Of a stretch of DNA of 35,861 nt, positions 8,576 through 19,200 are shown piece by piece. How positions within the stretch are numbered: the first letter of the stretch is position 1; each line of letters begins with the position of its first letter. Made by a program: the position numbers and the translations under genes. The notes below the pieces were generated by a model. The model was given only the letters and a program-made list of their open reading frames with translations, made no database searches and was not told the DNA's origin. This stretch comes from Streptomyces carminius. GTDB lineage: Bacteria; Actinomycetota; Actinomycetes; Streptomycetales; Streptomycetaceae. The DNA is taken from contig NZ_PGGW01000048.1 of NCBI RefSeq assembly GCF_002794255.1, positions 1-35,861 on the forward strand. The letters are read 5' to 3'.

Positions 8576-8833
8576 CGGGCGGGCCGGACAAGGGCAGTGG
8601 TCCGGGATGCGGGTGGCTGGTAGGTGGCCCCTGGATGGCATCCGGGGGACCCCCTGGGAAACCGCTGCCGCTGTGTGCTCAAACGTGTCTGTTGTCACAT
8701 TGCCGTCGGCCCCATCGGAGCGTTTTGCGATGTGGTGACCGTTTGATTCTCCTGGTTGTGAGGCTGTGAGCCCTCTACGTTGTGTGCGTCGCTCATCACA
8801 GGATCTTCGCACTCTGCTCCGGGGGTTCAGAGG

Positions 8834-11800
8834 ATGTTTCGGCGTGCTCGTGCACGGGGGTTGGGTGTCGTGGTGCTGGGCGCCGCGCTGGCCGCGGGTT
8901 TGCTGCCCGGCGCGGGCTGGGAGCGGGCGGTCGCACGGCCCGCGGAGGCTGTTCGGGGGGAGGGCGCGGAGGCGCGGGCGTCGGCCGAGAGCAAGGCGCT
9001 GACGGAGGAGAAACGTTCCGGCGAACCCGTGGAGATCGCCTCCTTACGCGGGGAGACCAGCGAGGTCCACGCCACCCCGGACGGGGACCTGGAGGCGGTC
9101 GAGTACCTGAGGCCCGTACGTGCCCGGGTGGCGGGCGAGTGGAAGCCGGTCGACACAGGGCTGGCCCGGACCGGCGAGGGCACCGTCGCGCCCGGGGCCA
9201 CCACGGTGGCCCTGGAGTTCTCCGGCGGTGGTGACGGGCCGCTGGTCCGCATGACGAAGGCGGGCCGGGAGCTGTCCCTGGCCTGGCCGCAGGAACTTCC
9301 CAGGCCCGAACTCGACGGTGCCACGGCTGTCTACCGCGAGGTCCTCCCCGGTGTGGACCTGCGCATGGGTGCTCAGGCCGACGGTTTCACCCAGTTGCTG
9401 GTGGTGAAGACGCCCGAGGCCGCGGACAGCGCCGCGTTGGACGAGCTGCGGCTGCGGCTGGGCACCGGCGGGATGCGGGTGCGTGAGACCGCGGACGGCG
9501 GGCTGGAGGCGGTCGACGACGGGGCCGGGGGCGCGGTCTTCGAGGCTCCGACGCCCCTGATGTGGGATTCCAGCGACGGCGCGGAGACCGGGGACGCGGC
9601 GGTGCGGAGTTCCGCCCGATCCGGTACCGGTGGGGGCGAGCCGGGCGCGGGGGAGTCGGGGAAGCTGGCTCCGGTGGGGGTGGAGGTGCCCGCCGGCGGC
9701 GGTGAGCTGGTGCTGAGCCCGGACCAGGAGGTGCTCAGGGGCGAGGACACGGTGTATCCGGTGTTCATCGACCCGCAGTGGTACTCGCCGCGGGCATCGG
9801 CGTGGACGATGGCGTCGAAGTACTGGGCCTCCTCGCCGCAGTGGAAGTTCAACGGCGACCCGGACGCGGGGTTGGGGTACTGCGGTTGGGACTACTGCAA
9901 GCCGCACGACACCAAGCGGCTCTTCTACCGCATCCCCACCAAGCGGTTCGAGGGCCGGACGGTCCTGTCGGCGGAGTTCGTGGTGCGCAACGTGTGGTCC
10001 GCCTCGTGCTCGGCACGCGAGGTGCAGCTGTGGCGCACCAGGGGCATCTCGTCGTCGACGACGTGGAACACCCAGGACACGGACGGCTTCTGGGTGGACC
10101 GGCTGCGGACGGCGTCCTTCGCCCACGGTTACGAGGGCTGCGCGGCCAAGGACGCCGAGTTCGACGTGAAGTCGGCGGTGCAGCAGGCCGCGGACGGGCG
10201 CTGGGACACCCTCACGTTCGGCCTGCGGGCGGGCAGCGAGACCGACCGGTACGGCTGGAAGCGGTTCTCGGACAAGGCCCACCTGCGGGTGCGGTACAAC
10301 CGTCCGCCTCCCCAGATCCGGATGTCGCAGCTGGTCCAGGACCCGGGCGGGACGTGTGCGAGGCCGGGCGCGGCCAAACGGGTGCGCACCCTGCCCAAGG
10401 TGCGGGCCAACAACGCCACCGACCCGGACGGGGACAACGTGGCGGTCCAGTTCCAGCTCTCCTGGGACACCGGCGACGGCAAGGGCTTTACCGGGCGGTG
10501 GACCTCGTCTCGCACGACGTACAAGGCCGCGGGGTCGGACTTCGTCATCACACTGCCGGGCAGCACACCGAAGAACAGGACGGTGGGCTGGCACGTGCGC
10601 TCCCACGACGGCGCCCAGTGGTCGCCGTGGTCCTGGGTCGGCTCGGCCACCAGCTGCAACATGGTCTACGACACGACCGTCCCGGCCGGACCGTCGATCG
10701 GCTCGGGGCAGTACCCGGCCTCCGATCCGGAGGATCCCGACGATCCGTGGCACGACGGAGTGGGCCGCTACGGCGGCTTCACCGTCGACTTCCCCTCCTC
10801 GGACGTGGTCCGGTACCGGTTCGGGATCAACGGCGACCCCACCGCCGCGAACACCCTGACCACCTCCGGCGGCGGGGCGAGGACGGTGGACTTCATGCCG
10901 ACCAGGCCGGGGCTGAACTTCGTCACCGCCCAGGCCTTCGACGCCGCCGGGAACGGCAGCGAGATCCGCACCTACCAGTTCCGGGTACGGGCCGGCCAGC
11001 CCGAACGGCTGGCCTGGAGCCTGGACGAGCCGGCCGGAGCCGGCGCGGTCGGCGGCGCGGGCGGCGCCTGGCAGGCGACCTTGTCCGGCGCCCGGCCCGG
11101 CGCCGAGGGGAGAACGGGCGGCGCCCTGAGCTTCGACGGCACCGACGACCACGCCGCGACGGTCTCCCCGGTGCTGCACACCGGCAAGAGCTTCTCGGTG
11201 TCGCTGTGGGCCAGGCTGCCCGCGGCCGGACCGGACCGGGAGGTGGTGGCCCTGTCGCAGGAGGGCCGGGGCGGCAGCGGCTTCGAGCTGGCCTACTCCC
11301 CGGACTCGGGCGGCTGGGTGTTCTCCCGGCACCAAAGCGACAGCGCCGGCGCGGCGGTCGCACGGGCGGCGCAGCCCGCGTGCCCGCAAGGGGATACCGC
11401 CTGTACGGCCGGGCGGCTGGGGGTCTGGACCCATGTCGCCGGGGTCTTCGACAACCCGGCCGGACGGCTGCGGCTCTACGTCGACGGACAGCAGGTGGCC
11501 GACGCCCCGTTCACCGGACCGTGGGACGCCCGCGGCCGCACCCTGCTGGGCGCGGCCCTGCGTTCCGGGAGCACGGGCGGTTTCTTCGCCGGGGACCTGG
11601 ACGAGGTCCAGCTCTTCGACTACCAGCTCACCGACCCTCAAGTGGCCCTGCTGGGCGAGGGGAAGCCGGTGCACACCTCACGCCCGGCCAAACTGGTGTG
11701 GCCGCTGGACGAGGGGCCGGAGGCCACCGCGGTCACCGGCCGGGCCCAGCACGTCGAGGCCACCCTGCGCGGCGGCGCCCGGACGGGAGCGCCCGGCACG

Positions 11801-13123
11801 TCCGGCACCGCGCTGCGTCTGGACGGTACAGACGATCACGCGGACACCGGCCAGCCGGTCCTGGACACCCACCAGAGCTTCTCGGTGTCGCTGTGGGCCA
11901 GGCTGCCCGAGGACAAGGCCGACCGGCCGATGGTGGCCGTCACCCAGGCGTCCTCCCAGGCCCAGGGGTTCGAGCTGTCCCACTCCTCGGCCCTGGGCGG
12001 CTGGGTGTTCCTGCGGCCCCACTCCGACACCTCCGGCACCGGCATCACCCGGGCCGTGCAGCAGGCCTGCCCGGCCGGGACGAACTGCCCGGCCGCCCGG
12101 CTGGGCGAGTGGACCCACGTGACGGGGGTCTACGACTACGACGCCCGGCAGCTGCGCCTGTACGTCGACGGGAGGCTGGTGGCCACGGAGCCGTTCACCA
12201 CCCCCTGGCTGGCCACCGGCCCGGTCACACTCGGCGCCGCCCTGCACGCCGACGGGCCCGGCGGCTTCCTTGAAGGCGACCTGGACGACGTACGCCTGTA
12301 CGACCGGGCCGTCTCCGGCGACGAGGTGCGGCAGTTGGTCAAGCAGCGCCCCCTGGTCAAGGGCCGCTGGATGTTCGAGGAGACGGCCGGCACCGCACCG
12401 GTCACCACCCCCGACGACTCCGCCGAGGGCAACCCGATGACCCTCCACGGCGGAGCACGGACCGGCACGGGCTGGATCGGACTGGGCGGCCTGGAACTCG
12501 ACGGGGTGGACGACCACGCCGACACCGGCACCGTGCCGGTCGACACCGGTGCCAGCTTCACGGTGACGGCCTGGGCCCGGGCCGCCGCGGTTCCCGGGAA
12601 CGGGCCCGTCACGGTGCTCAGCGCCGAGGGCGGCCGCAACTCCGCCTTCGCGGTGCGCTACCTGCCCGGCGCGGACGGCTCCCCGGTGTCGGGGCACTGG
12701 CGGATCACCATGCCGGGTGAGGACGAGGAGGCGGCCCCGGCGACCGAGGTGGACCACCACCTCTACGGGGACGTCACCTCCTGGCAGCATCTGGCGCTCG
12801 TCTACGACGGCTTCGCCAAACGGCTGAGCCTCTACGTCAACGGCGAGCTGGAGGAGACCGCCTGCGCCGACGCCGAGGGGGACGGGAGCGCGGACGACGC
12901 CCAGTGTACGGAGCGCGCCTCGTGGGCCGAGAACGCCCTGTCGTTCACCGCGGGCCGGACGCTTCAGGTCGGCCGGGTGAAGACCGCGGGCTCCTGGGGG
13001 GAGTACTGGCCCGGCACGGTCGACGACGTGTGGGTGGTCCAGGGGGCGCTGAGCGACGGGCAGGTCGAGTACCTGGCCGGCCAGTGGTTCGAGGTGCCGA
13101 CCGGGATACCGGACCCGGACTGA
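8834..13123 (+). CDS. Secreted DNRLRE/LamG-domain protein, partner of the RHS toxin
   Basis: About 1429 residues. ATG 8834 gives a clean signal peptide: basic RRARARGLG, a hydrophobic core VVVLGAALAAGLLPGAG, then an Ala-rich cleavage region. An in-frame start at 8780 would bury it. Residues about 310-490 form a DNRLRE-like module (PVFIDPQWYSP to LRVRYNRPPP). A fibronectin-like stretch with WHVRSHDG follows. Three LamG/concanavalin-A-like jelly rolls lie at about 724-942, 952-1169 and 1176-1415, each with the pattern LDGTDDHA, SFSVSLWARL and LRLYVDG. LamG domains bind carbohydrate or protein surfaces. In Streptomyces such a protein typically precedes an RHS/HINT toxin gene, as here (149 bp away), which suggests a role in display or target binding. 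The first two LamG units are nearly identical over a 30-bp stretch near 11187 and 11876, a sign of internal duplication. Confidence 0.88.
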   Translation: MFRRARARGLGVVVLGAALAAGLLPGAGWERAVARPAEAVRGEGAEARASAESKALTEEKRSGEPVEIASLRGETSEVHATPDGDLEAVEYLRPVRARVAGEWKPVDTGLARTGEGTVAPGATTVALEFSGGGDGPLVRMTKAGRELSLAWPQELPRPELDGATAVYREVLPGVDLRMGAQADGFTQLLVVKTPEAADSAALDELRLRLGTGGMRVRETADGGLEAVDDGAGGAVFEAPTPLMWDSSDGAETGDAAVRSSARSGTGGGEPGAGESGKLAPVGVEVPAGGGELVLSPDQEVLRGEDTVYPVFIDPQWYSPRASAWTMASKYWASSPQWKFNGDPDAGLGYCGWDYCKPHDTKRLFYRIPTKRFEGRTVLSAEFVVRNVWSASCSAREVQLWRTRGISSSTTWNTQDTDGFWVDRLRTASFAHGYEGCAAKDAEFDVKSAVQQAADGRWDTLTFGLRAGSETDRYGWKRFSDKAHLRVRYNRPPPQIRMSQLVQDPGGTCARPGAAKRVRTLPKVRANNATDPDGDNVAVQFQLSWDTGDGKGFTGRWTSSRTTYKAAGSDFVITLPGSTPKNRTVGWHVRSHDGAQWSPWSWVGSATSCNMVYDTTVPAGPSIGSGQYPASDPEDPDDPWHDGVGRYGGFTVDFPSSDVVRYRFGINGDPTAANTLTTSGGGARTVDFMPTRPGLNFVTAQAFDAAGNGSEIRTYQFRVRAGQPERLAWSLDEPAGAGAVGGAGGAWQATLSGARPGAEGRTGGALSFDGTDDHAATVSPVLHTGKSFSVSLWARLPAAGPDREVVALSQEGRGGSGFELAYSPDSGGWVFSRHQSDSAGAAVARAAQPACPQGDTACTAGRLGVWTHVAGVFDNPAGRLRLYVDGQQVADAPFTGPWDARGRTLLGAALRSGSTGGFFAGDLDEVQLFDYQLTDPQVALLGEGKPVHTSRPAKLVWPLDEGPEATAVTGRAQHVEATLRGGARTGAPGTSGTALRLDGTDDHADTGQPVLDTHQSFSVSLWARLPEDKADRPMVAVTQASSQAQGFELSHSSALGGWVFLRPHSDTSGTGITRAVQQACPAGTNCPAARLGEWTHVTGVYDYDARQLRLYVDGRLVATEPFTTPWLATGPVTLGAALHADGPGGFLEGDLDDVRLYDRAVSGDEVRQLVKQRPLVKGRWMFEETAGTAPVTTPDDSAEGNPMTLHGGARTGTGWIGLGGLELDGVDDHADTGTVPVDTGASFTVTAWARAAAVPGNGPVTVLSAEGGRNSAFAVRYLPGADGSPVSGHWRITMPGEDEEAAPATEVDHHLYGDVTSWQHLALVYDGFAKRLSLYVNGELEETACADAEGDGSADDAQCTERASWAENALSFTAGRTLQVGRVKTAGSWGEYWPGTVDDVWVVQGALSDGQVEYLAGQWFEVPTGIPDPD

Positions 13124-13125
13124 TC

Positions 13126-13172
13126 ACGCAGCCGGGCACACCGGGGACCGCCACCGGTGCACCCGGCTGCGT
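13126..13172 (+). terminator. Hairpin between the LamG and RHS genes
   Basis: ACGCAGCCGGG (13126-13136) pairs with CCCGGCTGCGT (13162-13172), with an inner CACCGG/CCGGTG stem. A second small hairpin, CCGCAC/GTGCGG, follows at 13175-13191. There is no T-run, so it may lower read-through into the RHS gene rather than end transcription. The promoter of the RHS gene cannot be placed with confidence. Confidence 0.5.
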
Positions 13173-13272
13173 ACCCGCACGGCATGTGCGGCCGTTTCAC
13201 GACTTCTTTCTTGACTTCCTGTGTCCGGACGAACCCGCCCGGACGTGATCTTCGGTGAGGGATGGGACAGGG

Positions 13273-16200
13273 ATGACCGGCAGACCGGGGAGACGGACGG
13301 GGGCGGGGCTGCGGCGCTGTACGGCGCTGGCGGTGTCGGCCCTGATGGTGGGAACACTGCTGCAGACGTCGGCCGTGCCCGTGGTGGCGGCCGATGGGGG
13401 ACGGGGCCGCCCCGCACTGCCCGCGGCCGAGAAGCCGGTCGCCGGCGCCGAGAACGTCAGGGTCAAACCCCGCAAGGCGTACCGGGGACCGAAGACTCCG
13501 CAGCAGGCGCCCGAGGCGGCCTGGCCGAAGGCCGGCGAAGACGTGGTGGAACTCCCCGAACCGGAAGCCGGGGACTCCGCCGTCCCCGCACCGGAGAAGG
13601 CCGAGGGAATGCCCATCGCACTCGGCGTACCGGCCGTGGCAGGGACCGAGAACTCCCGGGTCCGCACCAGGGCGACCGGACCGGCGGCGAGCGGCGAGGT
13701 CGAAACCCGGGTCCTGGGCAGGAAGCAGACGGCCGAGGCGGGCGTGGACGGTCTGCTGTTCACTCTCGCTCTGGAGGACGGCGACGCGGGGAAGACCGGT
13801 GTGACGGTCGACTACTCCTCCTTCGCACAGTCCTACGGCGGTGGCTACGCCTCCCGGCTGACCCTGGTGGAGCTCCCGGAATGCGCGCTGACCACCCCGG
13901 AGGAGGAAGCCTGCTCGACACCCCGGCCCATCCCCACGGCCAACGACACCGAGCGGCGGAGACTGACCGCGGGCAGCGTCACCCTCCGCTCCGGCACCCC
14001 GACCGTGCTGGCCGCCGTGGCCGACGACAAGGGGATGGAGGGCGACTACAAGGCCACCCAGCTCTCCCCGTCGGCCACCTGGCGCACCGACCTCAACACC
14101 GGTGACTTCACCTGGTCCTACGAGATGCCGGTGCCGGAGGTGCCCGGCGGTCTGAAGCCGAACGTCGGCCTGTCCTACTCCTCGGGAGCGATCGACGGCC
14201 GCACGGGATCGACCAACAACCAGTCGTCCTGGGCGGGCGACGGCTTCGACCTGTGGCCCGGCCACATCGAGCGCCGCTACAAGCCCTGCGCCGACGACGG
14301 GGTGGAGAACGCGGACGGCAACAAGCCCGGTGACCTGTGCTGGGGCTACGACAACGCGTTCCTCTCCTTCAACGGCAAGGGCGGTGAGCTGGTCCCGGCC
14401 GGGACGGACACCTGGAAGCTCCGGCAGGACGACGGCACCCGGATCAAGCGCCTGACCTCCGCCGAGCGCGGCAACGGCGACGACGACGGCGAGTACTGGG
14501 AGGCCACCACCCCGGACGGAACCCGCTACTACTTCGGCCACAACCGGCTGCCCGGCTGGGCCTCCGGCAAGGAGACCACCGACTCCACCTGGACCGTCCC
14601 CGTCTTCGGCGACGACTCCGGCGAACCCTGCCACGCCTCGTCGTTCGCCGGCTCCTGGTGCCGGCAGGCCTGGCGGTGGAACCTGGACTACGTCGTCGAC
14701 CGGCACGGCAACGCCGTCGCCTACTACTACGACAAGGAGACCAACTCCTACGGCCGCAACCTGAAGAAAACCGACGACACCCGCTACGACCGCGGTGGCC
14801 ACCTGGACCGCATCGAGTACGGGCTGAGGTCCGCCGACCCGTACGCGGACAAGCCGCCGGCCAGGGTGGACTTCACCAGTTCCGAGCGCTGCCTGCCCGA
14901 GACCGGGGTGACCTGCGCGCCGGACACCATCGACGACAAGGCCTTCCACTGGTACGACACGCCCTGGGACCTCAACTGCGACGCCGGTGAGGACTGCGAC
15001 CGGCGCCTGTCGCCGACGTTCTGGACCCGCAAGCGGCTGACCGAGGTCAGCACCCATGTCCTCAAGGCCGACGGCACCTACGGCAAGGCCGACTCCTGGA
15101 CGCTCGGCCACCGCTGGGGCATGGCCGACATCGACTACCAGCTCCTGCTGGACAGCGTGCAGCACACCGGCCACACCGCCACCCCGGCGGTCACCCTGCC
15201 GAAGACCACCTTCGCCTATACCCAGCGGGAGAACCGGCTCGACCGCACCGGCGACGGGTACGCGCCGTTCGTCAAGGAGCGCCTGTCGACGGTGGCCGAC
15301 GAGTCCGGCGGCCGCATCGACGTCAACTACTCCGCCCCGGCCTGTGACGCGGCCTCCCCGCCCACCCCGCGGTCCAACACCACCCGGTGCTTCCCCCAGT
15401 ACATCGGGGGATCGGCGACGGACGACCCGGAGCTGCACTGGTTCAACAAGTACGTCGTCACCTCCGTCACCGCCACCGACCGGACCGGAGGAGCGCCGGA
15501 CCAGGTCACCCGCTACGACTACCTGGGCGGCGCCGCCTGGCACTACGACGATGACGACGGGCTGACCAGGGAGAAGCACAGGACCTGGTCGCAGTGGCGC
15601 GGCTACGGGCACGTACGGGTGCGCACCGGCGGCCAGGACGCCGCCACCGTCAGGACGCAGCAGGACCACTACTTCCTGCGCGGCATGCACGGCGACCGCG
15701 CCCGGCCCGACGGCGGCGAGAAGACCGTCACCGTCTCCCTCGGGGACGACGAGGGCGACCCGATCACCGACCACGAGTCGGTGGCCGGCTTCGCCTACAA
15801 GACCGTCACCCACTCCGGACCCGGCGGCAGGGTCCTGGCCAAGACGGTCAACCGGCCCTGGCACCACGAGACCGCGAGGAAGGTACGCGACTGGGGCACG
15901 GTGACCGCCAACCTCACCGGCACCTCCCACACCAGAACATGGACCTCCCTGGACGACGGCGCGGGCGACAGATGGCGGGTCACCTCCACGGCGACGGAGT
16001 ACGACACCGTGGCCGGACGCGCCATCGAGGTGGACGACCGGGCGGACGACTCCACCGCCGCGGACGACCAGTGCACCCGCACCACGTACGCGACCAACAC
16101 CGACAGGAACATCCTGAACCTGCCGGCGCGGGTGGAGACCGTGGCCAAGTCCTGCGGCACGGCGCCGGACCGCGCCAGGGACGTCATCTCCGACGTCCGC

Positions 16201-19200
16201 ACCGCCTACGACGGCGGGGCGTACGGGGCGGCGCCCACCAGGGGTGACAACACCGCGACCGCCACGCTCGAGGAGCACGACGGCACCAGGGCCGTCTACC
16301 TGGAGTCCGGCGCGACCTTCGACTCCTACGGCCGCCCCCTGACCAGCACCGACCTGACCGCGGACGTCACCGTGCAGGGCAGCGGAACCCCGGTACGCGC
16401 TCCGCGTTCCGACGGCCGCACCACCACCACCGTCTACAGCCCGGCCACCGGCCTGCCGGCGAAGGTGACGGAGACCAGCCCGCCGGCGGCCGAGGGGGAC
16501 AGCGCCTCGGCGCTGACCACCACCACCGAACTGGAACCGCTGCGCGGCCTGCCGAGCGCGGTCCACGACACCAACGGCGTCACGACGACGTTCGCCTACG
16601 ACGCACTGGGCCGCACATCGAGGATCTGGCTGGCCGACCGGCCCACCAGCGCGGTCCCCGACCACCAGTTCAGCTACACCGTCACCGAGGACCGGCCGGT
16701 CGCGGTCGCCACCAGGACCCCGAACAACCAGGGCGGCCAGTACACGGCGTACACGATCTACGACGGCTTCCTGCGCGAACGCCAGACACAGGCCCCAGGC
16801 CCCGACGGCGGGCGGATCCTCACGGACGTCTTCTACGACGAACGCGGTCTGACCGCCAGGACACACGCCCCCTACTACGCCGAGGGCGACCCGGGCACCG
16901 GCCTCTTCGCCCTCACGGACGCCCTGTCGGTGGAGACCCAGACGCACCACACCCACGACGGGCTGGGACGGGAGACCGAGGCCCGGCAGATCGCCGGAAA
17001 CGGCGACGGCGGCACCGTCCTGAACGTCACGAAGACCCTGTACGGCGGGGACCGCACCACCGTCATCCCGCCGGAGGGCGCCACCGCCACCACCACACTC
17101 ACCGACGCCCGGGGGCGGACCACCGAGCTGCGCCAGCACCACCACCGCGCGGCCGACGCCCCCTACGACGCGATCACCTACCGTCACACCCCCCGGGGCG
17201 AACTGGCGGAGGTCACCGACGCGGAGGGCAACACCTGGCAGTACACCTACGACCAGCTCGGCCGGAAGGTCCGCGACGAGGATCCGGACCGGGGCGTCAC
17301 CAAGAGCACGTACGACGACCGCGGCCTGCTCACGTCCACCGAGGACGCCCGCGGAACCGTCCTCGTCAACCGCTACGACGGCCTGGACCGACGGATCGAG
17401 CTGCGCGAGGGCTCGGCCGCGGGCGCGCTGCGCGCCAAGTGGGTCTACGACACCGTCAGCGGAGCCAGAGGACACCTGGCCGAGGCCACCCGCTACCACG
17501 ACGGGAACGCGTACACCTCCAAGGTGACGATGTACGACAAGTACTACCGGGCCGTGCGGACCGCCGTGGTCATCCCCCCGTCCGAGGGAGAACTGGCGGG
17601 CACCTACCAGGCCGGTACCGCCTACAAGCTCTCCGGCCTGGTCGGCGCCGTCAGCTACTCGGCCGCCGGCTCCCTGCCCGGCGGCGGCGTCACCCACGAC
17701 TTCGACGACCGCACCCTGTGGGTGACCTCCTCCTTCGGACGGGGCTTCGACGCCGACGTCAGCCACAGCCTGACGGGCAGACCACTGCAGTACGCGCTCG
17801 GCTCGTCCGGCAGCAGCCCGAAGGCCTGGGTCACCAACACCTACGAGTGGGGCACCCGGCGCCTGGCCACCTCACGCGTCGACCGGCAGGACGTCAACGG
17901 CGTCGACCGGCACAGCACCTACCGCTACGACCCGGCGGGCAACGTCCTGTCCGTCGCCGACGTCTCCCGGTCCGGCACCGACAACCAGTGCTTCGCCTAC
18001 GACCACCTGCGCCGTCTCACCGAGGCGTGGACACAGCCCATCCGGACCTGCGCCACCGCGCCCGAGGCCGGCGTACTCGGCGGCCCGGCCCCGTACTGGC
18101 ACTCCTACACCTACGACAAGACCGGAAACCGGCGGACCGAGACCCGGCACGACACGGGCGGCGACCCGGGCAGGGACGTACGGCGGACCTACGAGTACCC
18201 GGATCCCGGCAGCCCGCGGCCGCACACCCTGACCTCGGTCACCACCACCGGCCCGACGGGCACCGCCCGGGACGGCTACGGTTACGACGCAACCGGCAAC
18301 ACCGCCACCCGCACCCTCGGCGGCGACACCCAGAAACTGGACTGGGACGCCGAAGGGCACCTGGCCAAGGTGACCGAACCGGTCGAAGGCGGGGCCGACA
18401 AGGTCACCGAGTACCTGTACGACGCCGACGGCAACCGGCTCATCGGCCGCACCCCGACCGAGACCACCCTCTACCTCGGCCACACCGAGATCACCCTGGC
18501 CAAGGGCGCCACGAAGCCGAAGGCCACCCGGTACGCGGACCTCGGAGGCGGCCACCAGGCCGTCATCGAGGACGACGGCACGGTCTCCTTCACCGTCGCC
18601 GACCACCACGGCACCGGTCACCTCGCCGTCAAGGCGGACGACCTGTCGCTGACCCAGCGCCGCACCCTGCCCTTCGGCGGACCACGCGGCGAGCAGCCGG
18701 GTCCCTGGCCCGGCACCAGGGGCTTCGTCGGCGGCACCACCGACACCGCCACCGGCCTGACCCATCTCGGGGCCCGCGAGTACGACCCCGGCGCCGGCCG
18801 CTTCGTCTCCGTCGACCCGATCATGGACCTGGCCGACCCCCAGCAGATGCACGGCTACAGCTACGCCAACAACAACCCGCTCACTTGGTCCGACCCCACG
18901 GGCCTGCGGCCGGACGGTCCTGTCGGCGGCAACGGCGTGGCCGACAGCTACTACTACAAGAGGGAGGGCAAACAGGGCAGTGGCTGGTTCGGAGACCGAT
19001 ACGGGGGCTGGAGCTACCGCCACGTGCAGTTCTTCCCCGGTCCCATCGGATCGAAGAAGGACGGCTACACCGTCAACTACACGTGGTCGAGGAAGGCCCA
19101 GAGCAGGGGGGTCGGCAAGAAAGACGGACAGGCCTACCGGTCCTTCGAGCGTGAGCAGCCCAAGGGCGTTCTCCCCCTGGTCATGGGCACTGTCGGTTCG

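Noticed and set aside
9044..11674. Long open frames on the minus strand and in another plus frame across the LamG gene
   Set aside because: Low-complexity Arg/Gly/Pro-rich translations without motifs; the true frame has a signal peptide and three LamG domains.
12964..17766. A 1600-codon open frame on the minus strand opposite the LamG/RHS genes
   Set aside because: It is the complement of well-supported coding sequence in GC-rich DNA, is Gly/Val/Arg-rich without domains, and lacks a ribosome binding site.
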